From: an uncultured Muribaculaceae bacterium | Lineage (GTDB): Bacteria; Bacteroidota; Bacteroidia; Bacteroidales; Muribaculaceae | Assembly: GCA_910585275.1 (NCBI GenBank) | Contig: CAJUCW010000027.1 | Span: 1 to 53,415, forward strand | Direction: 5' to 3' | Length of the DNA: 53,415 bases | In this document: one piece after another, positions 1 through 7,643 of the stretch | Layout: the number at the start of each line of letters is the position of its first letter | Numbering within the stretch: the stretch's first letter is position 1 | Translations under genes and position numbers: made by a program | Notes under the pieces: model-generated | What the model was told of the DNA's origin: nothing | The model's database searches: none | The model's input: the letters and a program-made list of their open reading frames with translations, nothing else

Positions 1-42
1 CATAATATTCCTACAATTTTAACACTTGAGTCCTTGGTGATA

Positions 43-378
43 TCAGAGTAAACAACGAGGGAAAGTACCATCTTCAATCACACCCACAGAATTTTCCCAA
101 GCCGACTGCGACCCACCTTTAAGAAAATAAGCATCTTTACAATTCAAGACATTTATATTCTTTCCATCCAACGCATTCTTTACCACTTCAAGGTCATCTG
201 TAGAAAACCTTCCTTTAATAAATACATGGTCGAAACTCCACGTGTCTGCCGGCAATTCAACACTGATGAGAGAACCTGGATCCGCGCACTCAACTGTGAT
301 GGAAGGCATCGGTTCTTGGGCATACCCTGACAACATCCAAACGATGCCCATACAAATTAAGCTGTAAAATTTCTTCAT
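43..378 (-). CDS. Exported BspA-like leucine-rich-repeat fragment, probably broken
   Basis: This 111-residue reading frame starts with a signal peptide (MKKFYSLICMGIVWMLSGYA). The next stretch resembles the N-terminal cap of BspA-type leucine-rich-repeat surface proteins: a PGSL segment, then a FIKGRFSTDDLEVVK stretch, then LNCKDAYF in the place of the usual LDLSDA. Proteins of that family are normally several hundred residues long, so this one is very short. It stops at a TGA soon after IEDGTFP. Both other minus-strand frames stay open for 16 or more codons beyond that point, and one reads FPSLFTLISPRTQVLKL, which fits a BspA repeat. A single-base frameshift is therefore likely, making this a remnant. 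The gene lies 58 bp downstream of the AAA-ATPase gene on the same strand. Family assignment is from pattern only. Confidence 0.45.
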   Translation of the reverse strand: MKKFYSLICMGIVWMLSGYAQEPMPSITVECADPGSLISVELPADTWSFDHVFIKGRFSTDDLEVVKNALDGKNINVLNCKDAYFLKGGSQSAWENSVGVIEDGTFPRCLL

Positions 379-436
379 ATCTTGTAATAATTATGTGTCG
401 TGTGCATTATGAAATCTTTTCCACCCTATCACCATG

Positions 437-1996
437 TCAGCATTCTTCGATTTTCCAATCGTCGATATTACGCTTCCGGGAACTGAAATTGAGGCCAATC
501 TTAAAGACCTTCTTCCCGGAGAATGAAAATGGAAGACAGTAATCCTTTTCATTTATTTGTCGCAGGGCCTCCTCAGCGGACTTGTCGAGTTTCAGCTCAA
601 TAACATAAATAAAACTTGGGGTATCAATTAAAATATCTATCCGTCCGTTGGAGGTCTGATATTCCGTAGTTGTATAAAATCCGAGCAGACTGAAAATAAT
701 ATAGAGATTGTTTTCGAAATAAACTTCATGTGAAGCATTCGAAAGATGATAAGGCACTCCCGCAAGCACTGTGCGAAGCCTTTTCACAAATCTTTCGGCG
801 TTCCCTTCCCGGATATCGCGATAAAGGTCGCGCACCTTCTCCAAAGCCTCATTTTTGACAGTGTCCAGATAGCATGGGAGAAGTCCCTCGAAGAAGCCTT
901 TTGCCACCTCTTGGTTTGGCAATCCGAGGCGGTAGGTTTCCAATTCCGGGTCATACCCTTTTATAGTGAGGTAGCCCGTCTGGTAAAGTAGGCTTAGAGG
1001 ATGGCTACCGTCAAAATCGCTTCCCTGCAGCTCCCGCTCATCGGCTTCTTCATTCAGGAGTCCCGAAAGCGGGCTTCTTGATTTACGGAGTTGCTTCATA
1101 AGAAACGAAGGAGTGCCGGTGGTGTACCAATACGCACCGATTTTTCTGTTTTCGAGAGCGGTAAACAAGGAATAGGGGTTATATATGTCGGGCGATTTTT
1201 CCGAAAAATGATAACCGTCATAATTACTCTTCAATGCCTCCAACGTTTCCCTAAACGACATACCCGATTCCTCTGCCAAAGCCTCCACCCCGAAACGACA
1301 AAACTCTTCCAATTCCTCTTCCGTTATGCCGCAAATTGCCGAATATCGGTCAAGCATCGAAATATCGCGGAGGTTGTTGAGGTCGCTGAATATGCTGAGG
1401 CGTGAAAACCTTCCGACACCGGTAAGCAACGCGAAGGCAATAGCTCCGTCGCAGCGTTTAAGATTGGCATAGACCGGTTTGAGAATATTGCGCAATTCCT
1501 CGTTCAGCCTCTCGTTGTCGAGATTCGCCACAAGAGGTTTGTCATACTCGTCGATAAGAATCACCGCCCTCTCCCCCGTCTGCGCATACGCCGCTTCAAT
1601 AAGCGTCTGGAAACGTTGCGGAAGAGGCTTTTCTCCGGAATTTATACCATAAACTTTGTCCCAGTCATCGAACTGTGTATTCAGGAACTTCCGCAATTCA
1701 TCACCCGAGGACGCATCCAGGTTAACGAAATTAAGATGAAAGACAGGTCTTCGCTTCCATTCCACATCCATTTCCGATATGGCGAGACCTTCGAATAAGG
1801 ACCGTTTTCCAAGAAAAAAAGCCTCAATCGTGGAAAGAAGCAGACTCTTCCCGAACCTCCTGGGACGGCACAGGAGGTAATACTTGCTTGAAGATATGAG
1901 GTCATGGACATAACGGGTCTTATCAACATAAAGATAACCACCTGTAATCAACGCCTCGAAATTCTCCACACCTATGGGAAACCGTTTTCTCTCCAT
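437..1996 (-). CDS. AAA-ATPase-like protein with C-terminal PD-(D/E)XK nuclease domain (copy 1)
   Basis: This 519-residue cytoplasmic protein belongs to the AAA-ATPase_like/DUF1703 family that is expanded in gut Bacteroidota; its cellular role is unknown. Near residues 44-51 it has the family's P-loop, RPRRFGKS, and near 145-155 a Walker B strand, VILIDEYDKPL. The C-terminal ~100 residues carry a PD-(D/E)XK nuclease signature: RIDILID, then VIELK, then a Gln in EEALRQI. The length is normal for the family. A closely related 520-residue paralogue lies at 10581-12143. The ATG at 1996 gives the N-terminus MERKRFPIGVENF, which aligns with MAQQKYPVGIQTF of the paralogue. A TTG-N20-TAATTTTG promoter lies at 2046-2076 on the same strand. 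Family is confident; function (defence, recombination or other) is not known. Confidence 0.85.
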   Translation of the reverse strand: MERKRFPIGVENFEALITGGYLYVDKTRYVHDLISSSKYYLLCRPRRFGKSLLLSTIEAFFLGKRSLFEGLAISEMDVEWKRRPVFHLNFVNLDASSGDELRKFLNTQFDDWDKVYGINSGEKPLPQRFQTLIEAAYAQTGERAVILIDEYDKPLVANLDNERLNEELRNILKPVYANLKRCDGAIAFALLTGVGRFSRLSIFSDLNNLRDISMLDRYSAICGITEEELEEFCRFGVEALAEESGMSFRETLEALKSNYDGYHFSEKSPDIYNPYSLFTALENRKIGAYWYTTGTPSFLMKQLRKSRSPLSGLLNEEADERELQGSDFDGSHPLSLLYQTGYLTIKGYDPELETYRLGLPNQEVAKGFFEGLLPCYLDTVKNEALEKVRDLYRDIREGNAERFVKRLRTVLAGVPYHLSNASHEVYFENNLYIIFSLLGFYTTTEYQTSNGRIDILIDTPSFIYVIELKLDKSAEEALRQINEKDYCLPFSFSGKKVFKIGLNFSSRKRNIDDWKIEEC

Positions 1997-2045
1997 GATT
2001 TATGACATATTTATATGCAGACGCCGGCTTGCAGCGACTCCTTTG

Positions 2046-2076
2046 CAAAATTAATAAAAATAAGCACAAACAACAA
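2046..2076 (-). promoter_or_regulatory. Bacteroidota promoter for AAA-ATPase copy 1
   Basis: The minus strand reads TTG (2076-2074), a 20-bp gap, then TAATTTTG (2053-2046), matching the Bacteroidota -33/-7 consensus TTTG-N19/20-TAnnTTTG. It lies about 50 bp before the ATG at 1996. Confidence 0.55.
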
Positions 2077-2079
2077 CGA

Positions 2080-2109
2080 AATCGGCTCATTCTCACGAAT
2101 GAGCCGATT
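2080..2109 (-). terminator. Hairpin terminator after the tRNA-Val pair
   Basis: A perfect 12-bp stem (AATCGGCTCATT / AATGAGCCGATT) with a 6-nt loop lies 33 bp past the 3' end of the first tRNA-Val. On the minus strand it is followed by a GT-rich tract rather than a clean T run; on the plus strand by GTTTTA. It most likely ends tRNA transcription and separates it from the promoter at 2046. Confidence 0.65.
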
Positions 2110-2142
2110 GTTTTACGAAATATTCTTAAAAGTTCGGGGAAG

Positions 2143-2217
2143 TGGGCGATTACGGATTCGAACCGCAGACCCTCTGCTTGTAAGGCAGACGCTCTAAACC
2201 AGCTGAGCTAATCGCCC
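2143..2217 (-). tRNA. tRNA-Val (anticodon UAC)
   Basis: This is a 75-nt cloverleaf on the minus strand. The acceptor stem GGGCGAT pairs with ATCGCCC. The anticodon loop CTTACAA gives anticodon TAC (valine), and GGTTCGAATCC forms the T arm. The 3' CCA is not encoded. It is identical to the copy at 2253-2327, 35 bp upstream in the direction of transcription, and the two are probably transcribed together. Confidence 0.95.
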
Positions 2218-2252
2218 GAATGCGTTCTGAAAAGAATTGTTGTTATAATCGG

Positions 2253-2327
2253 TGGGCGATTACGGATTCGAACCGCAGACCCTCTGCTTGTAAGGCAGAC
2301 GCTCTAAACCAGCTGAGCTAATCGCCC
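2253..2327 (-). tRNA. tRNA-Val (anticodon UAC), second identical copy
   Basis: It has the same 75-nt sequence as the gene at 2143-2217, with the same TAC anticodon in loop CTTACAA and no encoded CCA. It is the promoter-proximal copy: a TTTG-N20-TAACTTTG promoter lies directly upstream at 2339-2370. Confidence 0.95.
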
Positions 2328-2338
2328 GATTGCGAGTG

Positions 2339-2370
2339 CAAAGTTATATCAAAATTCCTTACCTACCAAA
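2339..2370 (-). promoter_or_regulatory. Promoter of the tRNA-Val pair
   Basis: The minus strand reads TTTG (2370-2367), a 20-bp gap, then TAACTTTG (2346-2339). The predicted start is a few bases before the tRNA at 2327. It sits back-to-back with the queA -7 box at 2380-2387, so the two divergent promoters nearly overlap. Confidence 0.7.
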
Positions 2371-2379
2371 TTTTTTTGC

Positions 2380-2387
2380 TAATTTTG
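2380..2387 (+). promoter_or_regulatory. Putative -7 box for queA
   Basis: TAATTTTG matches the TAnnTTTG -7 consensus and lies about 90 bp before the queA ATG at 2478. No clear TTTG is seen at the expected -33 distance. Confidence 0.45.
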
Positions 2388-2477
2388 TAAAAAAATTTTT
2401 CAAGACTTTTTAATTCTTCGATTCATTTCAATCAGAATCAACGAGTTATCAAGAAGATAAAATTTTAAATTTTTCTT

Positions 2478-3725
2478 ATGGTAAAAGAGATAAAAATAGA
2501 AGATTTCGACTATAACCTCCCCGATGAACGCATTCCCCGCCATCCTCTCGCACAACGCGACGCCTGCAAACTGTTGCTTTCGCGTCCCGACGGGGTGGTG
2601 GCCCACCGCCGTTTTTCCGACCTTCCGGCCCTGCTTCCCCCTGGAACAATGCTCGTATGCAACGACACGAGGGTAATAAACGCCCGCATCACATTCCACA
2701 AGGCCACAGGGTCGCGCATCGAGGTGTTTCTTCTCGAACCGATCGAACCCTCCGACTACGTGCTGACATTCCAAAACCGCGGACGATGCGTATGGAACTG
2801 CCTCGTCGGCAACCTCAAGCGTTGGAAAGAGGGTGCGCTGACCCTTGAAATCAATCCGGAAGGATGCGACATCCCGGTCACCCTCTACGCCAAAAGGCTC
2901 AACCCCACCGAAGGGAACGCGCATGCCATCGAATTCACCTGGGATAATCCCGGCGTGACGTTTGCAAGCGTGGTGGAAGCGGCAGGATTCATTCCCATCC
3001 CGCCTTATCTCAAAAGGGAATCGGAACAGAGCGACACCACCGACTACCAGACCGTCTATGCCGACGTGAAAGGTTCGGTGGCCGCCCCGACCGCAGGGCT
3101 GCATTTCACGCAGACAGTGTTCGACGATCTCGCCGCACACAATATCCCCGTAGGAAAGCTTACGCTCCACGTCGGCGCCGGCACATTCCAGCCTGTCAAA
3201 TCGGAAACCATCGGCGACCATCCCATGCATACGGAAACGTTCTCCGTGACACGCGACCTGATACAACGCCTCATCCGGCAGAAAAAAAGCAACCGTCCGC
3301 TCGCGGCGGTAGGCACCACTTCTGTACGAACCCTGGAATCGCTTCCTTATATAGGTGCTGCAATAATGCGCGGCGACAAGAGCATGCACGTAACCCAATG
3401 GGAAGCCTACGAACCGACCACATCCGGATTCGACACAATAGAAGCCTTGGAAGCCATAGACCGCTATTTCGCGGAGCAGGGGGAGGAATCGCTCACGGCT
3501 TCCACCGCCATCATGATTGCGCCAGGATTTAAGTGGAGAATGGTTGACGCGATGGTCACAAATTTCCACCAGCCGCAATCCACCCTCCTGCTGCTCGTGT
3601 CGTCGTTCTTAGGTGAAGAAAACGGCGAACCGCGCTGGCGCGTGGTTTACAAGGAAGCCCTCGAAAACGGCTACCGTTTCCTATCTTACGGCGACGCATG
3701 CCTCTTTTTCCCTCGTCATGAATAA
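2478..3725 (+). CDS. queA: S-adenosylmethionine:tRNA ribosyltransferase-isomerase
   Basis: QueA transfers the ribosyl group of S-adenosylmethionine onto 7-aminomethyl-7-deazaguanine in tRNA to make epoxyqueuosine, in the cytoplasm. The 415-residue product has the family's N-terminus (DFDYNLPDERIPRHP), the LVCNDTRVINARI segment, the central PTAGLHFT motif (VAAPTAGLHFTQTVFDDL), the histidine-rich LHVGAGTFQPV segment and the C-terminal TNFHQPQSTLLLLVSSFLG. It is longer than the roughly 350-residue E. coli enzyme because of extra loops. aroA begins 60 bp downstream with no terminator in between, so queA, aroA and the small gene at 5039 probably form one operon. Confidence 0.96.
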   Translation: MVKEIKIEDFDYNLPDERIPRHPLAQRDACKLLLSRPDGVVAHRRFSDLPALLPPGTMLVCNDTRVINARITFHKATGSRIEVFLLEPIEPSDYVLTFQNRGRCVWNCLVGNLKRWKEGALTLEINPEGCDIPVTLYAKRLNPTEGNAHAIEFTWDNPGVTFASVVEAAGFIPIPPYLKRESEQSDTTDYQTVYADVKGSVAAPTAGLHFTQTVFDDLAAHNIPVGKLTLHVGAGTFQPVKSETIGDHPMHTETFSVTRDLIQRLIRQKKSNRPLAAVGTTSVRTLESLPYIGAAIMRGDKSMHVTQWEAYEPTTSGFDTIEALEAIDRYFAEQGEESLTASTAIMIAPGFKWRMVDAMVTNFHQPQSTLLLLVSSFLGEENGEPRWRVVYKEALENGYRFLSYGDACLFFPRHE

Positions 3726-3785
3726 GGAGACTTATCCCTTGACAAAAAAAGATTCACCGATTGATTACAGTATAATAAAAGCATT

Positions 3786-5042
3786 ATGATTACTCTTCCC
3801 GCATCAAAGAGCATCGGAGCCCGGTTCCTCGTGGCGTCATATTTCGCAGGCACCTTATCGGGTTGCCGACGCTTCAACGACTGCGACGACCTAAAGGTCA
3901 TCCAGCAGGCATTGACGAGCCTCGACAACCGCACGGAAGGCGAGCCCACCACTTTGGACATCCACGCTTCTGGCACCGCCTTCAGGTTTATGGCAGCCGT
4001 GGCCGCCTCCACGCCAGGAGCCGACGTAATCCTCACCGGCACGCCACGCCTTTGTTCCCGACCGATGACGCCATTGCTCGAAGTGCTACGCAAGGCCGGG
4101 GCGGATATACGTCCCCTCGGCGACAACGACACGGGACCGTTCCGCATATCAGGCACATCTCTCAGAGGCGGGGAATATGAAATAAGAGGCGATGTAAGCT
4201 CGCAGTTCATTTCAGCAATAATGCTTGCCGCCCCCACTTGGAAAAACGGAATCAGGCTAAGATTCACCACCCCTCTCGTCTCGCGCCCCTACGCAGAAAT
4301 GACGGCACAAGTGATGCGCAAATTCGGCATCCGCGTCTCCCTTACCGACGGTGGAGTGGAGGTGGAACAAGGCGCCTACTCCGCGCCTGCCGATTTCCGC
4401 GTGGAAGCCGACTGGAGCGCGGCAGGATTTTTCTACGAAGCCTGCGCCTTCAAACTCACACCCGTAGAAATAGCCGACCTCGCCTCGCCAGAAGAGTCGC
4501 TTCAGGGAGACTCGGCCACTGCAAGATTTTTCGAAAGCCTGGGAGTAGTGTCGAAATTCCAAAAAGGGAAGGCAACCATACAGAGGTATCACGAACTCCC
4601 CGACCAACTGGAAGCCGACCTTTCGGACAATCCCGACCTCGCCCCCGCCTTTGCCGTGGCTTGCGTACTGAACGCCTGCCGTTTCCGGTTCACGGGCGTG
4701 CGCAACCTCCGGTTGAAAGAATGCGACAGACTCGTTGCGATAAAGACGGAACTTGAAAAAATGGGCTATCCCATCTCCGTGGGCGACGACCACATCGAAT
4801 GGCAGGGAGGGGCATGGAGCGTGCCGCGACCGATAACAATCGAGACGTATGACGACCACCGCATAGCCATGGCTTTCGCTATGGCAGCCCTTAGAATCAG
4901 AGAAATCAGTATTGCCAATCCAGACGTGGTTGACAAATCGTTTGCCGACTTCTGGAGCCAGCTCCCCAAACTCGGTCTGGAATGCAGACGTGAAGGAAAC
5001 ATAATGACAGTAACCGACATAACCCACCCTACATTTTCATGA
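3786..5042 (+). CDS. aroA: 3-phosphoshikimate 1-carboxyvinyltransferase (EPSP synthase)
   Basis: This enzyme joins shikimate-3-phosphate and phosphoenolpyruvate in the shikimate pathway to aromatic amino acids. The 418-residue protein has the substrate-binding ASKSIGARFLV segment at the very N-terminus, the SGTAFRFMAA motif, the SSQFISAIMLA motif, the LKECDRLVAIKTEL motif and the C-terminal DDHRIAMAFAMAALR. The N-terminus begins only a few residues before ASKS, slightly shorter than usual. An in-frame stop lies 24 bp upstream of the ATG, so little extension is possible. The stop overlaps the next start in an ATGA, which indicates translational coupling to the small gene at 5039. Confidence 0.95.
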   Translation: MITLPASKSIGARFLVASYFAGTLSGCRRFNDCDDLKVIQQALTSLDNRTEGEPTTLDIHASGTAFRFMAAVAASTPGADVILTGTPRLCSRPMTPLLEVLRKAGADIRPLGDNDTGPFRISGTSLRGGEYEIRGDVSSQFISAIMLAAPTWKNGIRLRFTTPLVSRPYAEMTAQVMRKFGIRVSLTDGGVEVEQGAYSAPADFRVEADWSAAGFFYEACAFKLTPVEIADLASPEESLQGDSATARFFESLGVVSKFQKGKATIQRYHELPDQLEADLSDNPDLAPAFAVACVLNACRFRFTGVRNLRLKECDRLVAIKTELEKMGYPISVGDDHIEWQGGAWSVPRPITIETYDDHRIAMAFAMAALRIREISIANPDVVDKSFADFWSQLPKLGLECRREGNIMTVTDITHPTFS

Positions 5043-5503
5043 AAGGAGCTCTTGTAATATTCGTGGCGATGGTCGTCATCGGCATTGTGCTGTATGTGAC
5101 AGATGTGGTTTATTACCGTAAACACCATCGCGGAAACCTGCCTGACGACAATGCCGGCGGCGCCCCTGCTCCGGCGCAGGACTCCGAAGAATCCGACGAC
5201 CGGACGCTCAATGAAAGCAGCGGCATCTGCTGCGGGGCGCATACTGTCTGTGAGAAGACCAACCTATCCCCTCTCACCGGAGAAATCGTATATTTCGACG
5301 ACGAAGAACTCGACCGCTTCAAAGGGAGGGCCGAAGATGAATACTCCACTGAGGAAATTGAGGAATTCCGCGATGTGCTGCTCACCCTTCTCCCGCAGGA
5401 TGTGGCCGGTTGGAGCCGCAGCATACAGGTGCGCGGCATCACCCTGCCAACCGAAATCCGCGACGAGCTCCTTATGATTGTGGGCGAGTTGAGGAAAATC
5501 TGA
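5039..5503 (+). CDS. Small membrane-anchored protein with a CCGxHxVC motif
   Basis: This 154-residue protein has an N-terminal transmembrane helix (residues 2-20), a short basic stretch, an acidic low-complexity linker (about 33-60), then the motif CCGAHTVCEK (C64, C65, H68, C71). An acidic C-terminal domain of about 80 residues ends LPTEIRDELLMIVGELRKI. The Cys/His cluster looks able to bind a metal or form disulfides. Similar proteins are, as I recall, found after aroA in other Bacteroidales and are sometimes labelled phospholipase, with no support visible here. Its ATG overlaps the aroA stop (ATGA), so the two are translated together. Function unknown. Confidence 0.8.
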   Translation: MKGALVIFVAMVVIGIVLYVTDVVYYRKHHRGNLPDDNAGGAPAPAQDSEESDDRTLNESSGICCGAHTVCEKTNLSPLTGEIVYFDDEELDRFKGRAEDEYSTEEIEEFRDVLLTLLPQDVAGWSRSIQVRGITLPTEIRDELLMIVGELRKI

Positions 5504-5626
5504 ACCGGCGCGAGTATCCACATCGTATGCCGGACGCATATCCATTTTCCCTACCTTCGCAAATAAGTAAGCCATACGTAACAACGATGCTTTTCAACCC
5601 TTTTTCACATATTTCCACCGCCTGAC

Positions 5627-5671
5627 CTTCAAAAAAAAGCCTTATGAATTGCGTAAACCGCTTTTTTGAAG
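5627..5671. terminator. Inverted repeat between the aroA operon and yqeY
   Basis: CTTCAAAAAAAAGC (5627-5640) faces GCTTTTTTGAAG (5660-5671). The arms pair with two unmatched A residues, giving an A-rich/T-rich hairpin that could act as a terminator in either direction. The right arm abuts the TATTTTTG promoter box at 5672. Confidence 0.45.
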
Positions 5672-5679
5672 TATTTTTG
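5649..5679 (+). promoter_or_regulatory. Promoter of yqeY
   Basis: TTG (5649-5651), a 20-bp gap, then TATTTTTG (5672-5679), matching the Bacteroidota -33/-7 pattern. It leaves a leader of nearly 100 nt before the ATG at 5776. Confidence 0.55.
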
Positions 5680-5775
5680 CAGCATCCTACACGTATTGTG
5701 CAATTACGATGTCGTCTCCTCAAGGATATGACGTCGTGAATCGGTATATAAACATAAAAACAAACAAGATACATT

Positions 5776-6225
5776 ATGAATCTCTTTGACCGGATAAGCG
5801 AAGATATCAAAAAGGCCATGCTGGCACGTGAAAAAGTGCGTCTGGAGGCCCTTCGCGGCGTGAAAAAAGAATTCCTGGAGGCTAAAACCGCCAAGGGAGC
5901 AAACGGCGAACTCTCCGACGAGACCGCAACCAAAATTATGGTGAAAATGGTGAAGCAGCGCAAGGAGAGTGCAAAAATCTATGAAGAGAACAACCGCAGC
6001 GAACTTGCCGAAAACGAGCTTGCCGAGGCTGCCGTAATCGAGGAATACCTTCCCAAGCAGCTCTCCGCAGAGGAACTTGAGGCCGAACTCAAAGCCATTA
6101 TAGCCGAAACTGGCGCCACAAGCGCCAAAGAGATGGGCAAAGTGATGGGTGTGGCCACAAAACGCCTCGCAGGTCGCGCCGAAGGTAAACTCATTTCCGC
6201 AAAAGTAAAAGAACTCCTCTCTTAA
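5776..6225 (+). CDS. GatB/YqeY domain protein
   Basis: This 149-residue, charged, helical protein belongs to the stand-alone YqeY family, which resembles the tRNA-binding tail domain of the amidotransferase subunit GatB. Typical segments are visible: LFDRISEDIKKAMLAREKVRLEALR at the start, KRKESAKIYEENNR-like sequence in the middle, EEYLPKQLSAEEL, and a C-terminal KEMGKVMGVATKRLAGRAEGKLISAKVKELL. The length is normal for the family. The precise role is unknown; association with tRNA or aminoacylation is inferred from the shared domain. It has its own promoter at 5649-5679 and is followed by an AT-rich inverted repeat and serS. Confidence 0.92.
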   Translation: MNLFDRISEDIKKAMLAREKVRLEALRGVKKEFLEAKTAKGANGELSDETATKIMVKMVKQRKESAKIYEENNRSELAENELAEAAVIEEYLPKQLSAEELEAELKAIIAETGATSAKEMGKVMGVATKRLAGRAEGKLISAKVKELLS

Positions 6226-6255
6226 ACCGATGCTCAATGCTCAATGCATAATGCA

Positions 6256-6308
6256 CAATTCATAATGCACAATGTTTTTCAAACTCACAAATTATGAATT
6301 ATGAATTG
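6256..6308. repeat. AT-rich intergenic inverted repeat
   Basis: The yqeY-serS spacer is built of near-repeats of TCAATGCATAATGCACAA. It contains an 11-bp perfect inverted repeat, CAATTCATAAT (6256-6266) and ATTATGAATTG (6298-6308). Similar low-complexity spacers are common between Bacteroidales genes. It could form a weak hairpin in the serS leader. Confidence 0.6.
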
Positions 6309-6331
6309 ATTAAAAACTCTAAACTAAGAAA

Positions 6332-7603
6332 ATGCTTACTCTTCAAACCATAAAGGCCGACCCCGATTTCGTGGTGAAACGCCTCGCCGTAAAAGGCTTC
6401 GACGGCAAAGCCGTAATCACAGAGATTCTTGAAATAGATGGCGAACGACGCCGTCTCCAGCAGAAATGCGACAGCGACGCTTCCGAACTTAAAAAACTTG
6501 CTGCGTCGATCGGCGCACACATGAAGGCCGGAGAAAAAGACCTTGCGGAACAAGCCAAGGAAAGGGTCGCTTCAATCAAGGGCGAATCGAAAGGCTTGCA
6601 AGACCGTCTGCAAGAGTGCGAGAAAAGGATGACCGACCTCCTCCTCACCGTGCCCAACCTCCCTTGCGACGCCGTTCCCGAAGGACTCTCGGCAGAAGAC
6701 AACGTGGTGGAGAAAACCGGCGGACCGATGCCGCAGCTCGCTCCCGACGCACTCCCCCATTGGGAACTCGCCAAGAAATATAACTTAATCGATTTCGAAC
6801 TCGGCGTGAAAGTGACCGGGGCCGGATTCCCCTTCTATATCGGCAAAGGGGCGCGCCTGCAGCGTGCGCTTATCCAGTTCTTCCTCGACGAGGCCTGGCA
6901 TGCCGGTTATCTTGAAGTGGAGCCTCCTTTCGTGGTAAACGCCGCTTCCGGCTATGGCACGGGGCAGCTTCCAGACAAGGAAGGACAGATGTACCACGTC
7001 ACCGTTGACGACCTCTACCTCATCCCCACTGCGGAAGTGCCCGTCACCAACATCTACCGCGACGTAATCATCCCCGGCGACGAACTTCCGAAAAAGAACT
7101 GCGCATATTCACCCTGCTGGCGACGCGAAGCGGGAAGCTACGGCAAAGATGTGCGCGGCCTCAACCGCCTCCACCAGTTCGACAAAGTGGAAATCGTGCG
7201 CATCGAAAAGCCGGAAAACAGTTATGCCGCGCTTGAAGAGATGAAAGACCACGTGCAGGGTCTTCTCGAAAAACTCGGGCTTCCCTGGCATATCCTCCGT
7301 CTCTGCGGCGGCGACATGTCGTTCACTTCCGCAATCACCTTCGACTTCGAGGTGTGGAGCGCCGCACAGCAGCGTTGGCTTGAGGTGTCGTCTGTATCCA
7401 ACTTCGAAACATATCAGGCAAACCGCCTGAAATGCCGCTACCGCGACTCCGACAAGAAAATCAAACTTTGCCACACGCTCAACGGATCAGCACTTGCCCT
7501 CCCCCGAATAGTGGCCGCGCTTCTGGAAAACAACCAGACCCCGGAAGGGATTGTCGTGCCGGAGTGTCTGCGCAAATACACAGGTTTCGACATCATCAAT
7601 TAA
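6332..7603 (+). CDS. serS: Seryl-tRNA synthetase
   Basis: This cytoplasmic class II synthetase charges tRNA-Ser with serine. The 423-residue length is typical. The N-terminal ~110 residues are the long charged coiled-coil arm that grips the tRNA extra arm. The catalytic domain shows a motif 2-like region (SPCWRREAGSYGKDVRG) with the following HQFDKVE. Motif 3 is NGSALALPRIVAALLENNQ. The serine-pocket TAEVPVTN segment is also present. The start gives the family N-terminus MLTLQTIKADPDFVVKRL. The pseudokinase gene follows 40 bp downstream, and no terminator is visible between them. Confidence 0.97.
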   Translation: MLTLQTIKADPDFVVKRLAVKGFDGKAVITEILEIDGERRRLQQKCDSDASELKKLAASIGAHMKAGEKDLAEQAKERVASIKGESKGLQDRLQECEKRMTDLLLTVPNLPCDAVPEGLSAEDNVVEKTGGPMPQLAPDALPHWELAKKYNLIDFELGVKVTGAGFPFYIGKGARLQRALIQFFLDEAWHAGYLEVEPPFVVNAASGYGTGQLPDKEGQMYHVTVDDLYLIPTAEVPVTNIYRDVIIPGDELPKKNCAYSPCWRREAGSYGKDVRGLNRLHQFDKVEIVRIEKPENSYAALEEMKDHVQGLLEKLGLPWHILRLCGGDMSFTSAITFDFEVWSAAQQRWLEVSSVSNFETYQANRLKCRYRDSDKKIKLCHTLNGSALALPRIVAALLENNQTPEGIVVPECLRKYTGFDIIN

Positions 7604-7643
7604 ATCGGAGGTGCACAAGCACCTCCATAACACAGGCAGCAAC

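Noticed and set aside
2143..2327. Integration (att) site at the tandem tRNA-Val genes
   Set aside because: No integrase gene and no displaced tRNA 3'-end copy is visible; the two genes look like a simple tandem duplication.
2400..3578. Long open frame antisense to queA (392 codons)
   Set aside because: It is the mirror of a clear QueA coding sequence, has no recognisable domains and arises from the codon bias of the real gene.
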